From NCBI RefSeq assembly GCF_900176355.1, contig NZ_FWXI01000005.1:62001-126000 (forward strand): DNA of 64,000 nt. Direction: 5' to 3'. This document shows, in pieces, positions 19,801 to 28,213 of the stretch (position 1 is the first letter of the stretch; every line of letters begins with the position of its first letter). The notes beneath the pieces were generated by a model. That model was not told the DNA's origin. It was given only the letters and a program-made list of their open reading frames with translations, and searched no databases. The stretch comes from Sporomusa malonica (lineage in GTDB: Bacteria; Bacillota; Negativicutes; Sporomusales; Sporomusaceae). The translations under genes and the position numbers were made by a program.

Positions 19801-19853
19801 TTATCATGTACGCAATATATTATACATGATTGGCGAACAAAGTCAAATTTAGG

Positions 19854-20306
19854 TTAATTTTCATCCTCTTCAGCACTGTTGAGCATTTCCATTTGGGCCT
19901 GCAAAAGAGTACGTAGTCGGGTGCGAAAAACCTGCGACTGTTTTTTCAGTTCCTCATACTCGCCAGTCATCTTACGAACCTTAGACATTCCTTCGTCAAC
20001 CAGTCTTTGGGCGCGTATTTCGGCTTCTTTAATCATAAGCTCTGTTTCTTTTTTTGCATTGAGCTTGACTTCTTCAGCTGTTTCCTGTGCAATGACTAAC
20101 GTGCTGTGTAGCGTATGCTCCATATGCTGATAGTGTTCGAGTTTGCTGTTGAGGCGTTCAATTGTTTCTTTCAAATCAATATTTTCACGGTATAGAGTTT
20201 CGTAGTCTTTAATAACCCTGTCAAGAAACTCATCTACTTCTTCCTCGTTATAACCGCGAAAGCTGCGCTTGAACTCTTTACTATGGATGTCTAATGGTGT
20301 AAGCAT
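19854..20306 (-). CDS. divIVA: DivIVA-domain cell division protein
   Basis: A coiled-coil scaffold that recognises negatively curved membrane at poles and septa. The 150-aa protein begins MLTPLDIHSKEFKRSFRGYNEEEVDEFL, the membrane-binding N-domain (quoted here in part only as LDIHSKEFKRSFRGYNEEE). From about residue 30 to 140 it is an almost continuous coiled coil. It lies downstream of ylmH and upstream of ileS, the conserved gram-positive order yggS-sepF-ylmH-divIVA-ileS. In spore formers DivIVA also helps anchor chromosome origins; that role here is by analogy. Confidence 0.93.
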   Translation of the reverse strand: MLTPLDIHSKEFKRSFRGYNEEEVDEFLDRVIKDYETLYRENIDLKETIERLNSKLEHYQHMEHTLHSTLVIAQETAEEVKLNAKKETELMIKEAEIRAQRLVDEGMSKVRKMTGEYEELKKQSQVFRTRLRTLLQAQMEMLNSAEEDEN

Positions 20307-20327
20307 AACTCCCCACCCCTATTCTAA

Positions 20328-21122
20328 TTACATAAATCGTTTGAGTAAAACGCTGTACCTACCTTTTTTTGTCTGCCCGGGAACCTCAATGACCTCTACC
20401 CTGCCGCGGCCGCGCATGGAAATGACATCTCCCACCTTTACGGCTTGGGACGAACTTTTGGCTTCCTGCCAGTTAATTTTTACTTTGCTGGCTGCAATGT
20501 CTTCAGCCATCCTGGTACGCGAGGTTCCGAACCCTGACGCCGCCACGGCGTCTAAGCGTAAAGAGGCAACTGTCGCGCGGATTTCCTTGGTTTTTTCCTC
20601 CTTAGCTGGAATATTGTCAAGTGATACTGGCGAAACAGATACAGCTGCCTGACCTACTTCGGTCAAATTTTGTACGATATAGGCGGCCATGGTTGTATCA
20701 GCTACAACGTAGCATTGATCACCGGCCATGATGATGTCGCCCATAATTTCGCGTTTGACCCCAAGACCCATAAGTGTGCCAAGCACATCACGGTGGGACA
20801 GCCGATAATAGCGGCTGTCCCATTGTATATTTAGGGCTTCTAAGCCAAAATCAAGTGAACCGGCATAATCTAGAAATTCACTATCAACAAAAGCTGCTTT
20901 TACCCGTTCAGCACCGGCGTAGCCGCCATTTGTTTCTATGGTTAGTCTCTCATAGTGGGCTACAATGGTTTCAGCAATGTTTTGACCATAGGGGTCAAGA
21001 AATTCACTGACTTTATATTTACGGTTTTTGAGCGTTACTTCTGCTAAGTCTAAGAGTTTGGCTGCTAGCTCAGCATCACCAGACGACCGGTAATAGCGCA
21101 AAATTTTATCGCGTTCACTCAT
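20328..21122 (-). CDS. ylmH: YlmH-family S4-domain RNA-binding protein
   Basis: A 264-aa protein with an N-terminal YlmH domain (about 1-170, containing LDPYGQNIAETIV and HRDVLGTLMGLGVKREIMGDI) and a C-terminal S4 RNA-binding domain (about 180-260, LRLDAVAASGFGTSRTRM). The B. subtilis homologue binds ribosomes and acts on stalled 50S-nascent chain complexes, in a route related to RqcH, which is also in this window. It starts 4 bp after the proC stop, in the division-gene neighbourhood. The start is ATG 21122. Confidence 0.92.
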   Translation of the reverse strand: MSERDKILRYYRSSGDAELAAKLLDLAEVTLKNRKYKVSEFLDPYGQNIAETIVAHYERLTIETNGGYAGAERVKAAFVDSEFLDYAGSLDFGLEALNIQWDSRYYRLSHRDVLGTLMGLGVKREIMGDIIMAGDQCYVVADTTMAAYIVQNLTEVGQAAVSVSPVSLDNIPAKEEKTKEIRATVASLRLDAVAASGFGTSRTRMAEDIAASKVKINWQEAKSSSQAVKVGDVISMRGRGRVEVIEVPGQTKKGRYSVLLKRFM

Positions 21123-21126
21123 CTAC

Positions 21127-21939
21127 CTACCGTCTCCCCATCTCGCGTGAGCGGTTTGTGGCTGCCACAACAGCATCAATAAGCGCGGCACGGATGCCGT
21201 TCTGTTCGAGTACATGGACACCGGTAATGGCTGTACCACCCGGCGAAGTGACCATATCCCGAAGTTTGGCCGGGTGTTCGCCTGTTTCTAGTACCATTTT
21301 TGCCGCGCCCATGAGTGTTTGAGCAGCTAACAGTACTGCCGTCTGGCGGGAGAATCCAACTCTAACTCCAGCGTCAGTGAGCGCGTCAATCAACACAAAG
21401 GCGTAGGCCGGACCACTGCCAGAGAGGCCGGTTACAGCATCCATGGCGTCCTCGTTTACTGTGACAACTTTGCCGACTGAGGCAAACACCTCGGCTACTG
21501 GTTGACTTACGGCATTGGTAGCGTATTTACCGAGTGCCATAGCTGACATACCCTCGCCAACAGCAACAGGCGTATTGGGCATAACTCTGATAATAGGTAC
21601 TCCTGGCATTTTACCCTGGAAGGTGGCAATGGTTACTCCGGCAGCTACTGAAACTACAACAGTTGTTTTGGCAACTACCGGCGCAATACCATCAATTACA
21701 CCATTGATAACCTGGGGCTTTACTGTTAAAAACAGGATGTCTGACTGTTTCGCGATTTCCTGGCTGTCAATCGTCGTCGACACTGTGAAAGTACCGCGTA
21801 AGTAGTCCAGACGTTCAGTTGAAACATCGCTTACAACTATTTGTGACGGCGTCACTAAGCCGGCATGTAAGATGCCGCGTATAAGTGCTTCGGCCATTGC
21901 GCCGCCGCCGATAAAACCTATCTGTTTATTTGTCAGCAT
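21127..21939 (-). CDS. proC: Pyrroline-5-carboxylate reductase
   Basis: Reduces delta-1-pyrroline-5-carboxylate to proline with NAD(P)H, the last step of proline synthesis. At 270 aa it is the usual length. The Rossmann motif IGFIGGGAMAEALIRG is near the start, and the C-terminal signature SPGGTAITGVHVLEQNGIRA is present. ATG 21939 follows CGGAGGA; an upstream in-frame start (22047) would overlap sepF. Here it sits between sepF and ylmH, where many Firmicutes carry yggT. The window also encodes the opposite direction (P5C dehydrogenase at 24.7 kb and a putative proline dehydrogenase). Confidence 0.95.
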   Translation of the reverse strand: MLTNKQIGFIGGGAMAEALIRGILHAGLVTPSQIVVSDVSTERLDYLRGTFTVSTTIDSQEIAKQSDILFLTVKPQVINGVIDGIAPVVAKTTVVVSVAAGVTIATFQGKMPGVPIIRVMPNTPVAVGEGMSAMALGKYATNAVSQPVAEVFASVGKVVTVNEDAMDAVTGLSGSGPAYAFVLIDALTDAGVRVGFSRQTAVLLAAQTLMGAAKMVLETGEHPAKLRDMVTSPGGTAITGVHVLEQNGIRAALIDAVVAATNRSREMGRR

Positions 21940-21964
21940 AAATCCTCCGTCTGGTATGATAAAA

Positions 21965-22414
21965 CTATTTATTCGTCCAAGGAAGTAGTGTTTTGTCACT
22001 GCCTTCGTCCCGTGGACTGTAGGCAACATCCACGTTATTAGGGGCACATAGGAAGATATGATTGCCGACTTTTTGAATTTGGCCGTTTAATGCATAAGTT
22101 GTGCCGCTAATAAAGTCAATCATGCGTTTGGCAATGTCCGGATCTGTATTTTCAAGATTAACAACAACCGGTTTACGACTTTTCAGATAGTCGGAGACAT
22201 GCTGAGCATCATCGAAAGAAAACGGTTCAACAACCATGACTTTGACTTGCTTTCCTTGTTGCTGGCTGTTATTCTGGGCCATCGGCAGTGATACTACATT
22301 GTTATTCTTCTGTTTTATTTTCGACTCGGTTTCCTCTATTTTTGGACGATCTTCCTCTTGTTCTGATGGTTCAAACAGACCAAGGCTGCCCCACACTTTC
22401 TCCATGAATTTCAT
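21965..22414 (-). CDS. sepF: Cell division protein SepF
   Basis: SepF is a membrane-binding, ring-forming partner of FtsZ that aligns protofilaments at the septum. The 149-aa protein has the amphipathic N-terminal helix (MKFMEKVWGSLGLFE), a Glu/Lys/Gln-rich linker (about 20-60) and the C-terminal SepF core with VVEPFSFDDAQHVSDYLKSR and VVNLENTDPDIAKRMIDFI. ATG 22414 has an AAGGAGGAGAG site; a longer frame begins inside yggS. It lies between yggS and proC in the standard gene order. Confidence 0.95.
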   Translation of the reverse strand: MKFMEKVWGSLGLFEPSEQEEDRPKIEETESKIKQKNNNVVSLPMAQNNSQQQGKQVKVMVVEPFSFDDAQHVSDYLKSRKPVVVNLENTDPDIAKRMIDFISGTTYALNGQIQKVGNHIFLCAPNNVDVAYSPRDEGSDKTLLPWTNK

Positions 22415-22431
22415 AACTGCCTCTCTCCTCC

Positions 22432-23103
22432 TTAATATTGACGCGAGCCAAATATTCCAGTACCGATACGCACTAAGTTTGATCCCTCTTCGATAGCCAC
22501 CATATAATCGTTCGTCATTCCCATCGATAACCAAGTGATTTCAGTATTGGCTAATTTTATGGTGTTTAATTCGCTGAACAGTTGGTACATCTCATTAAAC
22601 ACCGGCCGTACTGTTTCGGGATTCTCACTAAACGGTGCAATTGTCATAAGACCGCACAGCCTGACATGCTCAAGCTGACTAATTAAATTAGCTAGCGGCA
22701 GAGCTTGTCCAACCGCGACGCCAGATTTGCTGTCTTCATCGGCGATATTAACCTGGAGCAGCACATCCTGACGTTTGCCCAGTTTGCCAGCCACTTTGTC
22801 AATTTCGATAGCCAGGCGTTCGCTGTCAACTGAGTGAATAAGATCAGCCAGTGGTACTGCTTGACGCACCTTATTTGTTTGCAAATGCCCGATAAGATGC
22901 CACTCAGCCAATTTGCCTGCAGACTGTATTTCGGGATGCTTGGCCAGCATTTCCTGAACCCGGTTTTCCCCCACAGCTGTTATCCCTGAAGCCAGCGCTT
23001 CCAGCATGGCTGAAGTGCTGTGGTTTTTGGTGACAGCAACAAGCTTTACCTTGGTTAAATCTATTTTTTTTTGTATTTCAGCAATGTTTTGCGCTATAGA
23101 CAT
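22432..23103 (-). CDS. yggS: YggS-family PLP homeostasis protein
   Basis: A pyridoxal-phosphate-binding protein with a TIM-barrel fold and no known catalysis; it buffers PLP and affects amino-acid and vitamin B6 balance. The 223-aa length is typical. The PLP lysine lies in VKLVAVTKNHS, and GENRVQEML, LIGHLQTNKV and LSMGMTNDY are the family's conserved blocks. It is the first gene of yggS-sepF-proC-ylmH-divIVA and probably carries that run's promoter in 23104-23240. Confidence 0.95.
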   Translation of the reverse strand: MSIAQNIAEIQKKIDLTKVKLVAVTKNHSTSAMLEALASGITAVGENRVQEMLAKHPEIQSAGKLAEWHLIGHLQTNKVRQAVPLADLIHSVDSERLAIEIDKVAGKLGKRQDVLLQVNIADEDSKSGVAVGQALPLANLISQLEHVRLCGLMTIAPFSENPETVRPVFNEMYQLFSELNTIKLANTEITWLSMGMTNDYMVAIEEGSNLVRIGTGIFGSRQY

Positions 23104-23243
23104 GGCAAACCCTCCATCTTAATAGTTTATTCGCCCAGAAACAAAATTTTCCTCTAAAAATGATATATTTATTCTATCTTTTTAACATAAAAACTATTAA
23201 GAATTTATTTTTGTCCTTTAGCTTAATGCGGGTGAACAAAGTT

Positions 23244-23279
23244 AAAAAATCGCCATCTGGCTTAACCCAGATGGCGATT
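23244..23279 (-). terminator. Terminator of the solute-binding protein gene
   Basis: A TCGCCATCTGG/CCAGATGGCGA stem with a TTAAG-type loop, followed on the minus strand by TTTTTTAAC. It lies 17 bp beyond the stop of the lipoprotein gene. Confidence 0.9.
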
Positions 23280-23295
23280 CTTGCGACAATTTTTG

Positions 23296-24462
23296 TTATG
23301 GTTTTACAGTCTCTTTATATACTTGCTTGCCATCTTTCATTTCGATGATAACCGCACCTTTTACAGCATCATGATTACTGTTTAAAGTCAGGTCGCCTGC
23401 GGCACCTTTATAGTCTTTAGTTGCAGCTAACGCTTCACGGATTTTGGCTGCTTCGGTGCTGTTGGCGCGCTTGATGGCATCAACAAGAACGTAAGCGGCG
23501 TCATAACCAAGAACTGCCATGGCATCAGGCATTTGACCGAATTCTTTTTTGTAATTATCAACAAAAGCTTTTGACAGCGGGCTGGTATCTTCTACTGAAT
23601 AATGGTTAGTAAAATAAGTATTGTTAAGGGCTTGTGGTCCGCCGATTTCAGTAAGCTTTGGAGAATCCCAGCCGTCACCACCGACTACCGGAACAGTAAT
23701 ACCCATTTCGCGAGCTTGTTTAACGATTTTTCCAACTTCTTCATAGTAGCCAGGTACGTAAAGAATGTCAGGGTTGGTTGCTTTAATCTTTGTCAGGATT
23801 GTTTTAAAGTCCTGATCTTTTTGTAAGTATGCTTCTTCTGAGATGATCTGACCACCGCCTTTAGTAAAGGCGTCTTTATAGAATTGCGCTAGACCTTTGC
23901 TATAGTCACTGGAATTATCAATCATGATAGCAGCTTTTTTTGCCTTAAGACTGTTTAAAGCAAAGTTGGCGCCAACAGTACCTTGAAACGGGTCAATGAA
24001 ACAGACGCGGAAGGTATAGTCTTTAGCTTTACCGGTTTTTTCATCTAGAGTAACTTTGGGGTTGGTAGTAGCGGCAGCAACAAATGGAATTTTGTTGGCT
24101 TCGGCTACAGTCGAGCCCGCAATGCCGTTAGAGCTGGTGGTGAAACCGGTTACAGCAATAACTTTATCCTGGGTGATAACTTTGGTCATTGCATTGGAAG
24201 ATTCGGAAGGTTCGCCTTTGTTGTCGGCCATTATCGGTTGGATTTGTTTGCCGAGTACGCCACCCTTGGCATTGATTTCTTTAAACGCCATTTTAGCGCC
24301 GTTAGCCGCTGCTGTCCCGAAAGATGCAGTATTGCCAGTAAGTTCGTAAACTACACCGATTTTGAGGTCTTTGCTGGCGGTATCACCACAACCTGTGACT
24401 AGCCCAGCTAACATTAGCAGCATTGTTAATAGACTCGCCATTTTTAATCCGATTTTACTCAT
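23296..24462 (-). CDS. Branched-chain-amino-acid-type ABC transporter substrate-binding lipoprotein
   Basis: The extracytoplasmic receptor of a LivK-type uptake system. The 388-aa protein has a lipoprotein signal with lipobox LVTGC (Cys 25), then LKIGVVYELTGNTASFGTAAAN and later blocks typical of type I periplasmic binding proteins, such as IKATNPDILYVPGYYEE. No permease or ATPase gene is adjacent, so it is an orphan receptor here. It lies 267 bp downstream of the P5C dehydrogenase gene with its own terminator, and its upstream gap should hold its promoter. Its position suggests, but does not show, that it binds an amino acid oxidised by the neighbouring enzymes. Confidence 0.9.
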   Translation of the reverse strand: MSKIGLKMASLLTMLLMLAGLVTGCGDTASKDLKIGVVYELTGNTASFGTAAANGAKMAFKEINAKGGVLGKQIQPIMADNKGEPSESSNAMTKVITQDKVIAVTGFTTSSNGIAGSTVAEANKIPFVAAATTNPKVTLDEKTGKAKDYTFRVCFIDPFQGTVGANFALNSLKAKKAAIMIDNSSDYSKGLAQFYKDAFTKGGGQIISEEAYLQKDQDFKTILTKIKATNPDILYVPGYYEEVGKIVKQAREMGITVPVVGGDGWDSPKLTEIGGPQALNNTYFTNHYSVEDTSPLSKAFVDNYKKEFGQMPDAMAVLGYDAAYVLVDAIKRANSTEAAKIREALAATKDYKGAAGDLTLNSNHDAVKGAVIIEMKDGKQVYKETVKP

Positions 24463-24564
24463 AGTAATCCTCCCCTATTCACGCAAAAATTATAAAGAAA
24501 CCTAGTACCGTAATTTACATATCACCTCCACCATAAATCCGTTTGTTAAAAGTCAATTTGGGTT

Positions 24565-24616
24565 AAAAAATAGCTTTTTGGAGAGAATAACAAATAAATG
24601 TCTCCCCCCAAAAAGC
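24565..24616 (-). terminator. Terminator of the dehydrogenase operon
   Basis: On the minus strand GCTTTTTGG...TCTCTCC...AAAAAGC arms enclose a T/A-rich loop and are followed by TATTTTTT. It lies about 115 bp beyond the P5C dehydrogenase stop, marking the end of the operon that begins at 29626. Confidence 0.65.
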
Positions 24617-24729
24617 AACTTTGCTTGTTTGTACCAAAAATTCAATTATACTTTTGTTTCCTATGATTATACATTGTATTACGGTTTATTAAAATATGCA
24701 AGAGGTATTTTTGTTAACTGTGAAGTTAT

Positions 24730-26277
24730 TTACAGTTTTTCTGCTACGGATTTAGCCTGCATAAAGAGCAGTAGATAGTCGGCACCACCTGCTTTGGAGT
24801 CGGTACCTGACATATTAAAGCCGCCAAACGGATGAACGCCAACAAGTGCACCGGTGCATTTGCGGTTGAGGTAAAGGTTGCCGACATGGAACTCTCTGCG
24901 GGCTTTCTCAAGCTTGGTCCGGTTTTTGGAGTATACAGCTCCTGTAAGTCCATATTCAGTGTCGTTGGCAATGGCAATAGCCTGATTATAATCAGCAGCT
25001 TTGATAAGAGCTACGACCGGCCCAAAGATTTCTTCCTGGGCGACGCGTGCTTTTGAGTCAACATCAGCAACAACTGTTGGCTCAATAAAATAACCATTTT
25101 CGGCTCCTTTAACACCGCCGGCCACTATCCGGCCTTCGCTTTTGCCAATTTCAATGTATTCAAGTATTTTCCCATAGGCGTTCTTGTCAATTACTGGTCC
25201 CATGTTGATAGTTGGATCGCTGGCAGGTCCCATTTTGAGGGCTTTGGTTTTGGCGGCGACTTTAGCAACAATTTCATCATATACGTCTGCGACAATAATT
25301 GCGCGAGAGCAAGCTGAGCATTTTTGTCCCTGGAATCCAAACGCTGAGGCGACAATGCCGTTGGCGGCGTCTTCAATATCGGCTTCACTGTCAACAATAA
25401 TGGCGTCCTTACCGCCCATTTCGGCAACCACACGTTTTATCCATTTTTGTCCTGGTACAACATCGGCGGCTAATTTATTAATTCTAAGGCCAACTTCTTT
25501 AGAACCGGTAAAGTTGATAAACCGGATTTTCGGATGGCTGACAAGGTAATCACCAATAGCACTGCCACTGCCTGGCAAGAAATTGACGACTCCAGGCGGC
25601 AGACTGACTTCTTCCCACAGCTCCATAAGTTTGGCGGCAATGATCGGTGTAGTGCTGGCCGGTTTCATAATAACAGTGTTACCGGTAACGATAGCGGCGG
25701 CCGTCATCCCAGCCAATATTGCTAAAGGGAAGTTCCAAGGAGGGATAATAAGGCCAACGCCCAGCGGAATGTAAAAACACTCGTTTTGTTCGCCTGCATT
25801 AGGTACAACTGGCATACCGGCAGCATACTGGAGCATCTGATGAGCATAGTACTCCAAGAAATCAATGGCTTCGGCGGTATCTGCGTCAGCTTCTACCCAA
25901 TTTTTCCCCGACTCTTCCACCAGCCATGCTGAAAACTCGAATTTTTTACGGCGCATAATAGCGGCAGCTTTAAACAGGTAGCGAGCCCGCTCTTCAGGGC
26001 TGACATATTGCCACTCAGCGAAGGCTGACAGGGCACTTTGGACTGCGCTTTCAGCCAGTTCAGTATTGGCTCTGGCAGTTGTACCGATGACCTCTTCGAA
26101 ATTAGATGGGTTGACTGAAGTTATTCGAGCTTCGGTATCGATTTTTTTCCCCCCGATGACTAGCGGGTAGTGACGGCCTTTTAGTGTGGCGATTTTGGCA
26201 AGCTCCTGTTCCATCGCGGTGCGATTTTCGGGTAGGGAAAAATTGACGAGTGCTTCATTTTTGTACTCTACTAACAT
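24730..26277 (-). CDS. rocA: L-glutamate gamma-semialdehyde (P5C) dehydrogenase
   Basis: Oxidises glutamate-gamma-semialdehyde, in equilibrium with P5C, to glutamate with NAD+. At 515 aa it matches RocA/PruA-type enzymes. The catalytic Cys is in [14 protein letters not shown], the general-base Glu in [10 protein letters not shown], and [10 protein letters not shown] and [12 protein letters not shown] are NAD-site blocks. It is the last gene of the sigma-54-linked operon and starts 27 bp after the HcnC-like oxidoreductase. Its presence is the main reason to think the upstream flavin dehydrogenase acts on proline. The start is ATG 26277. Confidence 0.94.
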   Translation of the reverse strand: MLVEYKNEALVNFSLPENRTAMEQELAKIATLKGRHYPLVIGGKKIDTEARITSVNPSNFEEVIGTTARANTELAESAVQSALSAFAEWQYVSPEERARYLFKAAAIMRRKKFEFSAWLVEESGKNWVEADADTAEAIDFLEYYAHQMLQYAAGMPVVPNAGEQNECFYIPLGVGLIIPPWNFPLAILAGMTAAAIVTGNTVIMKPASTTPIIAAKLMELWEEVSLPPGVVNFLPGSGSAIGDYLVSHPKIRFINFTGSKEVGLRINKLAADVVPGQKWIKRVVAEMGGKDAIIVDSEADIEDAANGIVASAFGFQGQKCSACSRAIIVADVYDEIVAKVAAKTKALKMGPASDPTINMGPVIDKNAYGKILEYIEIGKSEGRIVAGGVKGAENGYFIEPTVVADVDSKARVAQEEIFGPVVALIKAADYNQAIAIANDTEYGLTGAVYSKNRTKLEKARREFHVGNLYLNRKCTGALVGVHPFGGFNMSGTDSKAGGADYLLLFMQAKSVAEKL

Positions 26278-26304
26278 TGTTATTACCTCCTAATATTTAG
26301 ATAA

Positions 26305-27453
26305 TCAGACTACAGATGGCTCAACATACAATTCGCCGCGAGCAAATCTTTCGGCACTAAACATGTTGATGGGAATATCTGTTGACAGTCCGAGGACGGT
26401 TTGGGCCATAAGCTTACCAACCATAGGGGCAATCATAAAACCATGGCCGCTAAAACCAGCAGCTGTGTAGAAGCCTTGAATGTTTGCATCCTGTCCCAGG
26501 ATTGGTGTTCGATCCGGACACATATCATAGAGACCGGCCCATTGCCTGATAACGTTTAAATTAGCGAGCGGCGGTAGTATTTTAGTAATGCGCTTAGCCA
26601 TCTCAGTCATAAACTGCCAGCTTGATGTAGTATTAAAGGTCTCAGGCTCGTCGGGATGGCCAATACCCATAATAAAGCTGCCATGAGGTGTCTGCTGGCA
26701 ATATAGATTATGGTAAAAGCACATGACCATCGGAGTTTGCAGAGGTTCAACCGGTTCGGTAACAAGTATTTCATGCCGTTCAGGAAAAATTGGTAACTCA
26801 ATGCCAGCCATCCGGCCAACCGTTTTAGCATAACCGCCTGCAGCATTAATAACTGTGTTGGTAGCAATATCACCCTTATCAGTGTGAACAGTCGTTACTT
26901 TTCCTGCTTCGACGGTTAAGCCGGTGAGTTCAGTATAGGTGTAAAACTTAACCCCTAACAGAGCGGCGGCTTTAGCGTACAAACTAGTTACTTTGAACGG
27001 GTTGGCATGGCCATCTTTAGGGCAGAAAGTAGCTCCCAAGAGTGCTTCAGTATTTAAGTGAGGTACAATTTTTTTTGCCTCTGCTGGTGTTGTCCAGCGG
27101 GCTGGGATGTCGAGTGAATTTTGTAGCTTAAGATTTTTCTTGAACTGCTCAACCATTTTTTCAGTATAAGCGAGCAAGAGATAGCCGCCTTGTTTAAATT
27201 CAATGTCACCATCGACCTCTAATAGCTCAGGTAAATTTTCCAGCATTTTGACACTTTCACGGGAGAGCAGGCAATTGGTTTCTGTACCCCACTGCATCCG
27301 GACACCAGCACCGCACCGGCCTGTTGCGCCGCTGGCAAGGTAGCCGCGCTCTATTACAGCTACTTGCCCGGCACCAGCTTTTGCCAGGTTGTAAGCAATG
27401 GCGCAGCCGACAACGCCGCCGCCGATAACAACGACATCAGCCTGTTTAATCAT
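26305..27453 (-). CDS. HcnC/DadA-like FAD amino-acid dehydrogenase, probable catalytic subunit of proline dehydrogenase
   Basis: A 382-aa FAD-dependent oxidoreductase of the DAO family, which includes D-amino acid dehydrogenase, sarcosine oxidase beta, HcnC and the beta subunit of archaeal proline dehydrogenase. The FAD Rossmann motif DVVVIGGGVVGCAIAYNLAK is at the N-terminus, followed by the GATGRCGAGVRMQWG block. The C-terminal AAGFSGHGFMIAPMVGKLM motif is typical of the family. ATG 27453 is preceded by GGGGTG; the gene overlaps the [2Fe-2S] gene by 8 bp. With the three to four electron-transfer partners upstream and P5C dehydrogenase downstream, proline oxidation is the best guess; other secondary amines or opines are possible. 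Confidence 0.85.
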   Translation of the reverse strand: MIKQADVVVIGGGVVGCAIAYNLAKAGAGQVAVIERGYLASGATGRCGAGVRMQWGTETNCLLSRESVKMLENLPELLEVDGDIEFKQGGYLLLAYTEKMVEQFKKNLKLQNSLDIPARWTTPAEAKKIVPHLNTEALLGATFCPKDGHANPFKVTSLYAKAAALLGVKFYTYTELTGLTVEAGKVTTVHTDKGDIATNTVINAAGGYAKTVGRMAGIELPIFPERHEILVTEPVEPLQTPMVMCFYHNLYCQQTPHGSFIMGIGHPDEPETFNTTSSWQFMTEMAKRITKILPPLANLNVIRQWAGLYDMCPDRTPILGQDANIQGFYTAAGFSGHGFMIAPMVGKLMAQTVLGLSTDIPINMFSAERFARGELYVEPSVV

Positions 27454-27721
27454 GCTTGGCACCCCCAGCTAGCGCACCTAAGGTTATCGGGGCTGTCGGT
27501 GGGCGGAAAGTCGGCAAAACAATATTGCCGGTGTTGGTTTCTAAAGCTTTGGCAAGTTCTTGTGCTATTAAAGGTGTGCACGTGCGACCTTGACAAGGGC
27601 CCATGCCGCACCGGCATTCGCGTTTGAGTTCTTCCAGGGTGTGTTTTCCCTGCTTAATGAGTTCGTGGATGTCTTGAAGTGTGATGTCTTCACAGCGACA
27701 GATAATGACCGGTTCAGTCAT
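27446..27721 (-). CDS. BFD-like [2Fe-2S] protein, dehydrogenase subunit
   Basis: A 91-aa protein with the four-cysteine BFD-like [2Fe-2S] arrangement: IICRCEDI near the start, then CRCGMGPCQGRTC around residues 36-48. In multi-subunit proline and opine dehydrogenases a comparable domain is fused to, or accompanies, the alpha subunit. Its neighbours on both sides overlap or nearly touch it (3 bp and an 8-bp overlap), so it is very likely a subunit passing electrons within the same complex. The C-terminal ~40 residues are Pro/Ala-rich and look flexible. Confidence 0.85.
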   Translation of the reverse strand: MTEPVIICRCEDITLQDIHELIKQGKHTLEELKRECRCGMGPCQGRTCTPLIAQELAKALETNTGNIVLPTFRPPTAPITLGALAGGAKHD

Positions 27722-27724
27722 GTG

Positions 27725-28213
27725 TTAGCCCTCCCTCCGTATGGCAATGCCCCGTATGTCCATGGCCAGCGTTTTGGGGACAGTCACCCATACTACGGTT
27801 GTTTTGTTTGTATTCTGCTGCACCCTTTTCACTTGAGCGACAGCGACTGGTTCCCCTTTGCGGTTTAAGGCATCTACAGTCTGGTCAGACTTAGGCAGGG
27901 GCAAATACTCGTAAGGCAGTTTAAGCAGAGCTTCATCTGTACTATAAGAGTGGTCAATAACAAAAATAGATAGTCCTGGACAATGCGCTAGGCAGATGCC
28001 GCAGCCGTTGCACTTGGTTTCGTCAAGTACAGGCCGTTCATTAATGTCTAAACCGATTGATATGGCTCCCCGCGGACAGGCCTCGACACAGGGGTTGCAG
28101 GGAATGTTTTGAAAACATTCAAATATAGCTATTGGGCCATGACTTAGGCGCTCTGACCCTGGTAAGATACTGCTGACATCAGTGGGGGTAGGTACTCCTG
28201 TCTGTTCAAGCAT
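27725..28213 (-). CDS. Ferredoxin-like 4Fe-4S subunit
   Basis: A 162-aa protein with two iron-sulfur binding motifs: IPCNPCVEACPRGAIS and CNGCGICLAHCPG, about 35 residues apart. It overlaps the preceding flavoprotein gene by 8 bp. The last ~75 residues include a beta-rich QTVDALNRKGEPVAVAQVK region of unknown role. In archaeal four-subunit proline dehydrogenase a ferredoxin-like subunit has this position, taking electrons from the flavoproteins. It could deliver them to ferredoxin or a quinone in this anaerobe. Confidence 0.85.
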   Translation of the reverse strand: MLEQTGVPTPTDVSSILPGSERLSHGPIAIFECFQNIPCNPCVEACPRGAISIGLDINERPVLDETKCNGCGICLAHCPGLSIFVIDHSYSTDEALLKLPYEYLPLPKSDQTVDALNRKGEPVAVAQVKRVQQNTNKTTVVWVTVPKTLAMDIRGIAIRREG

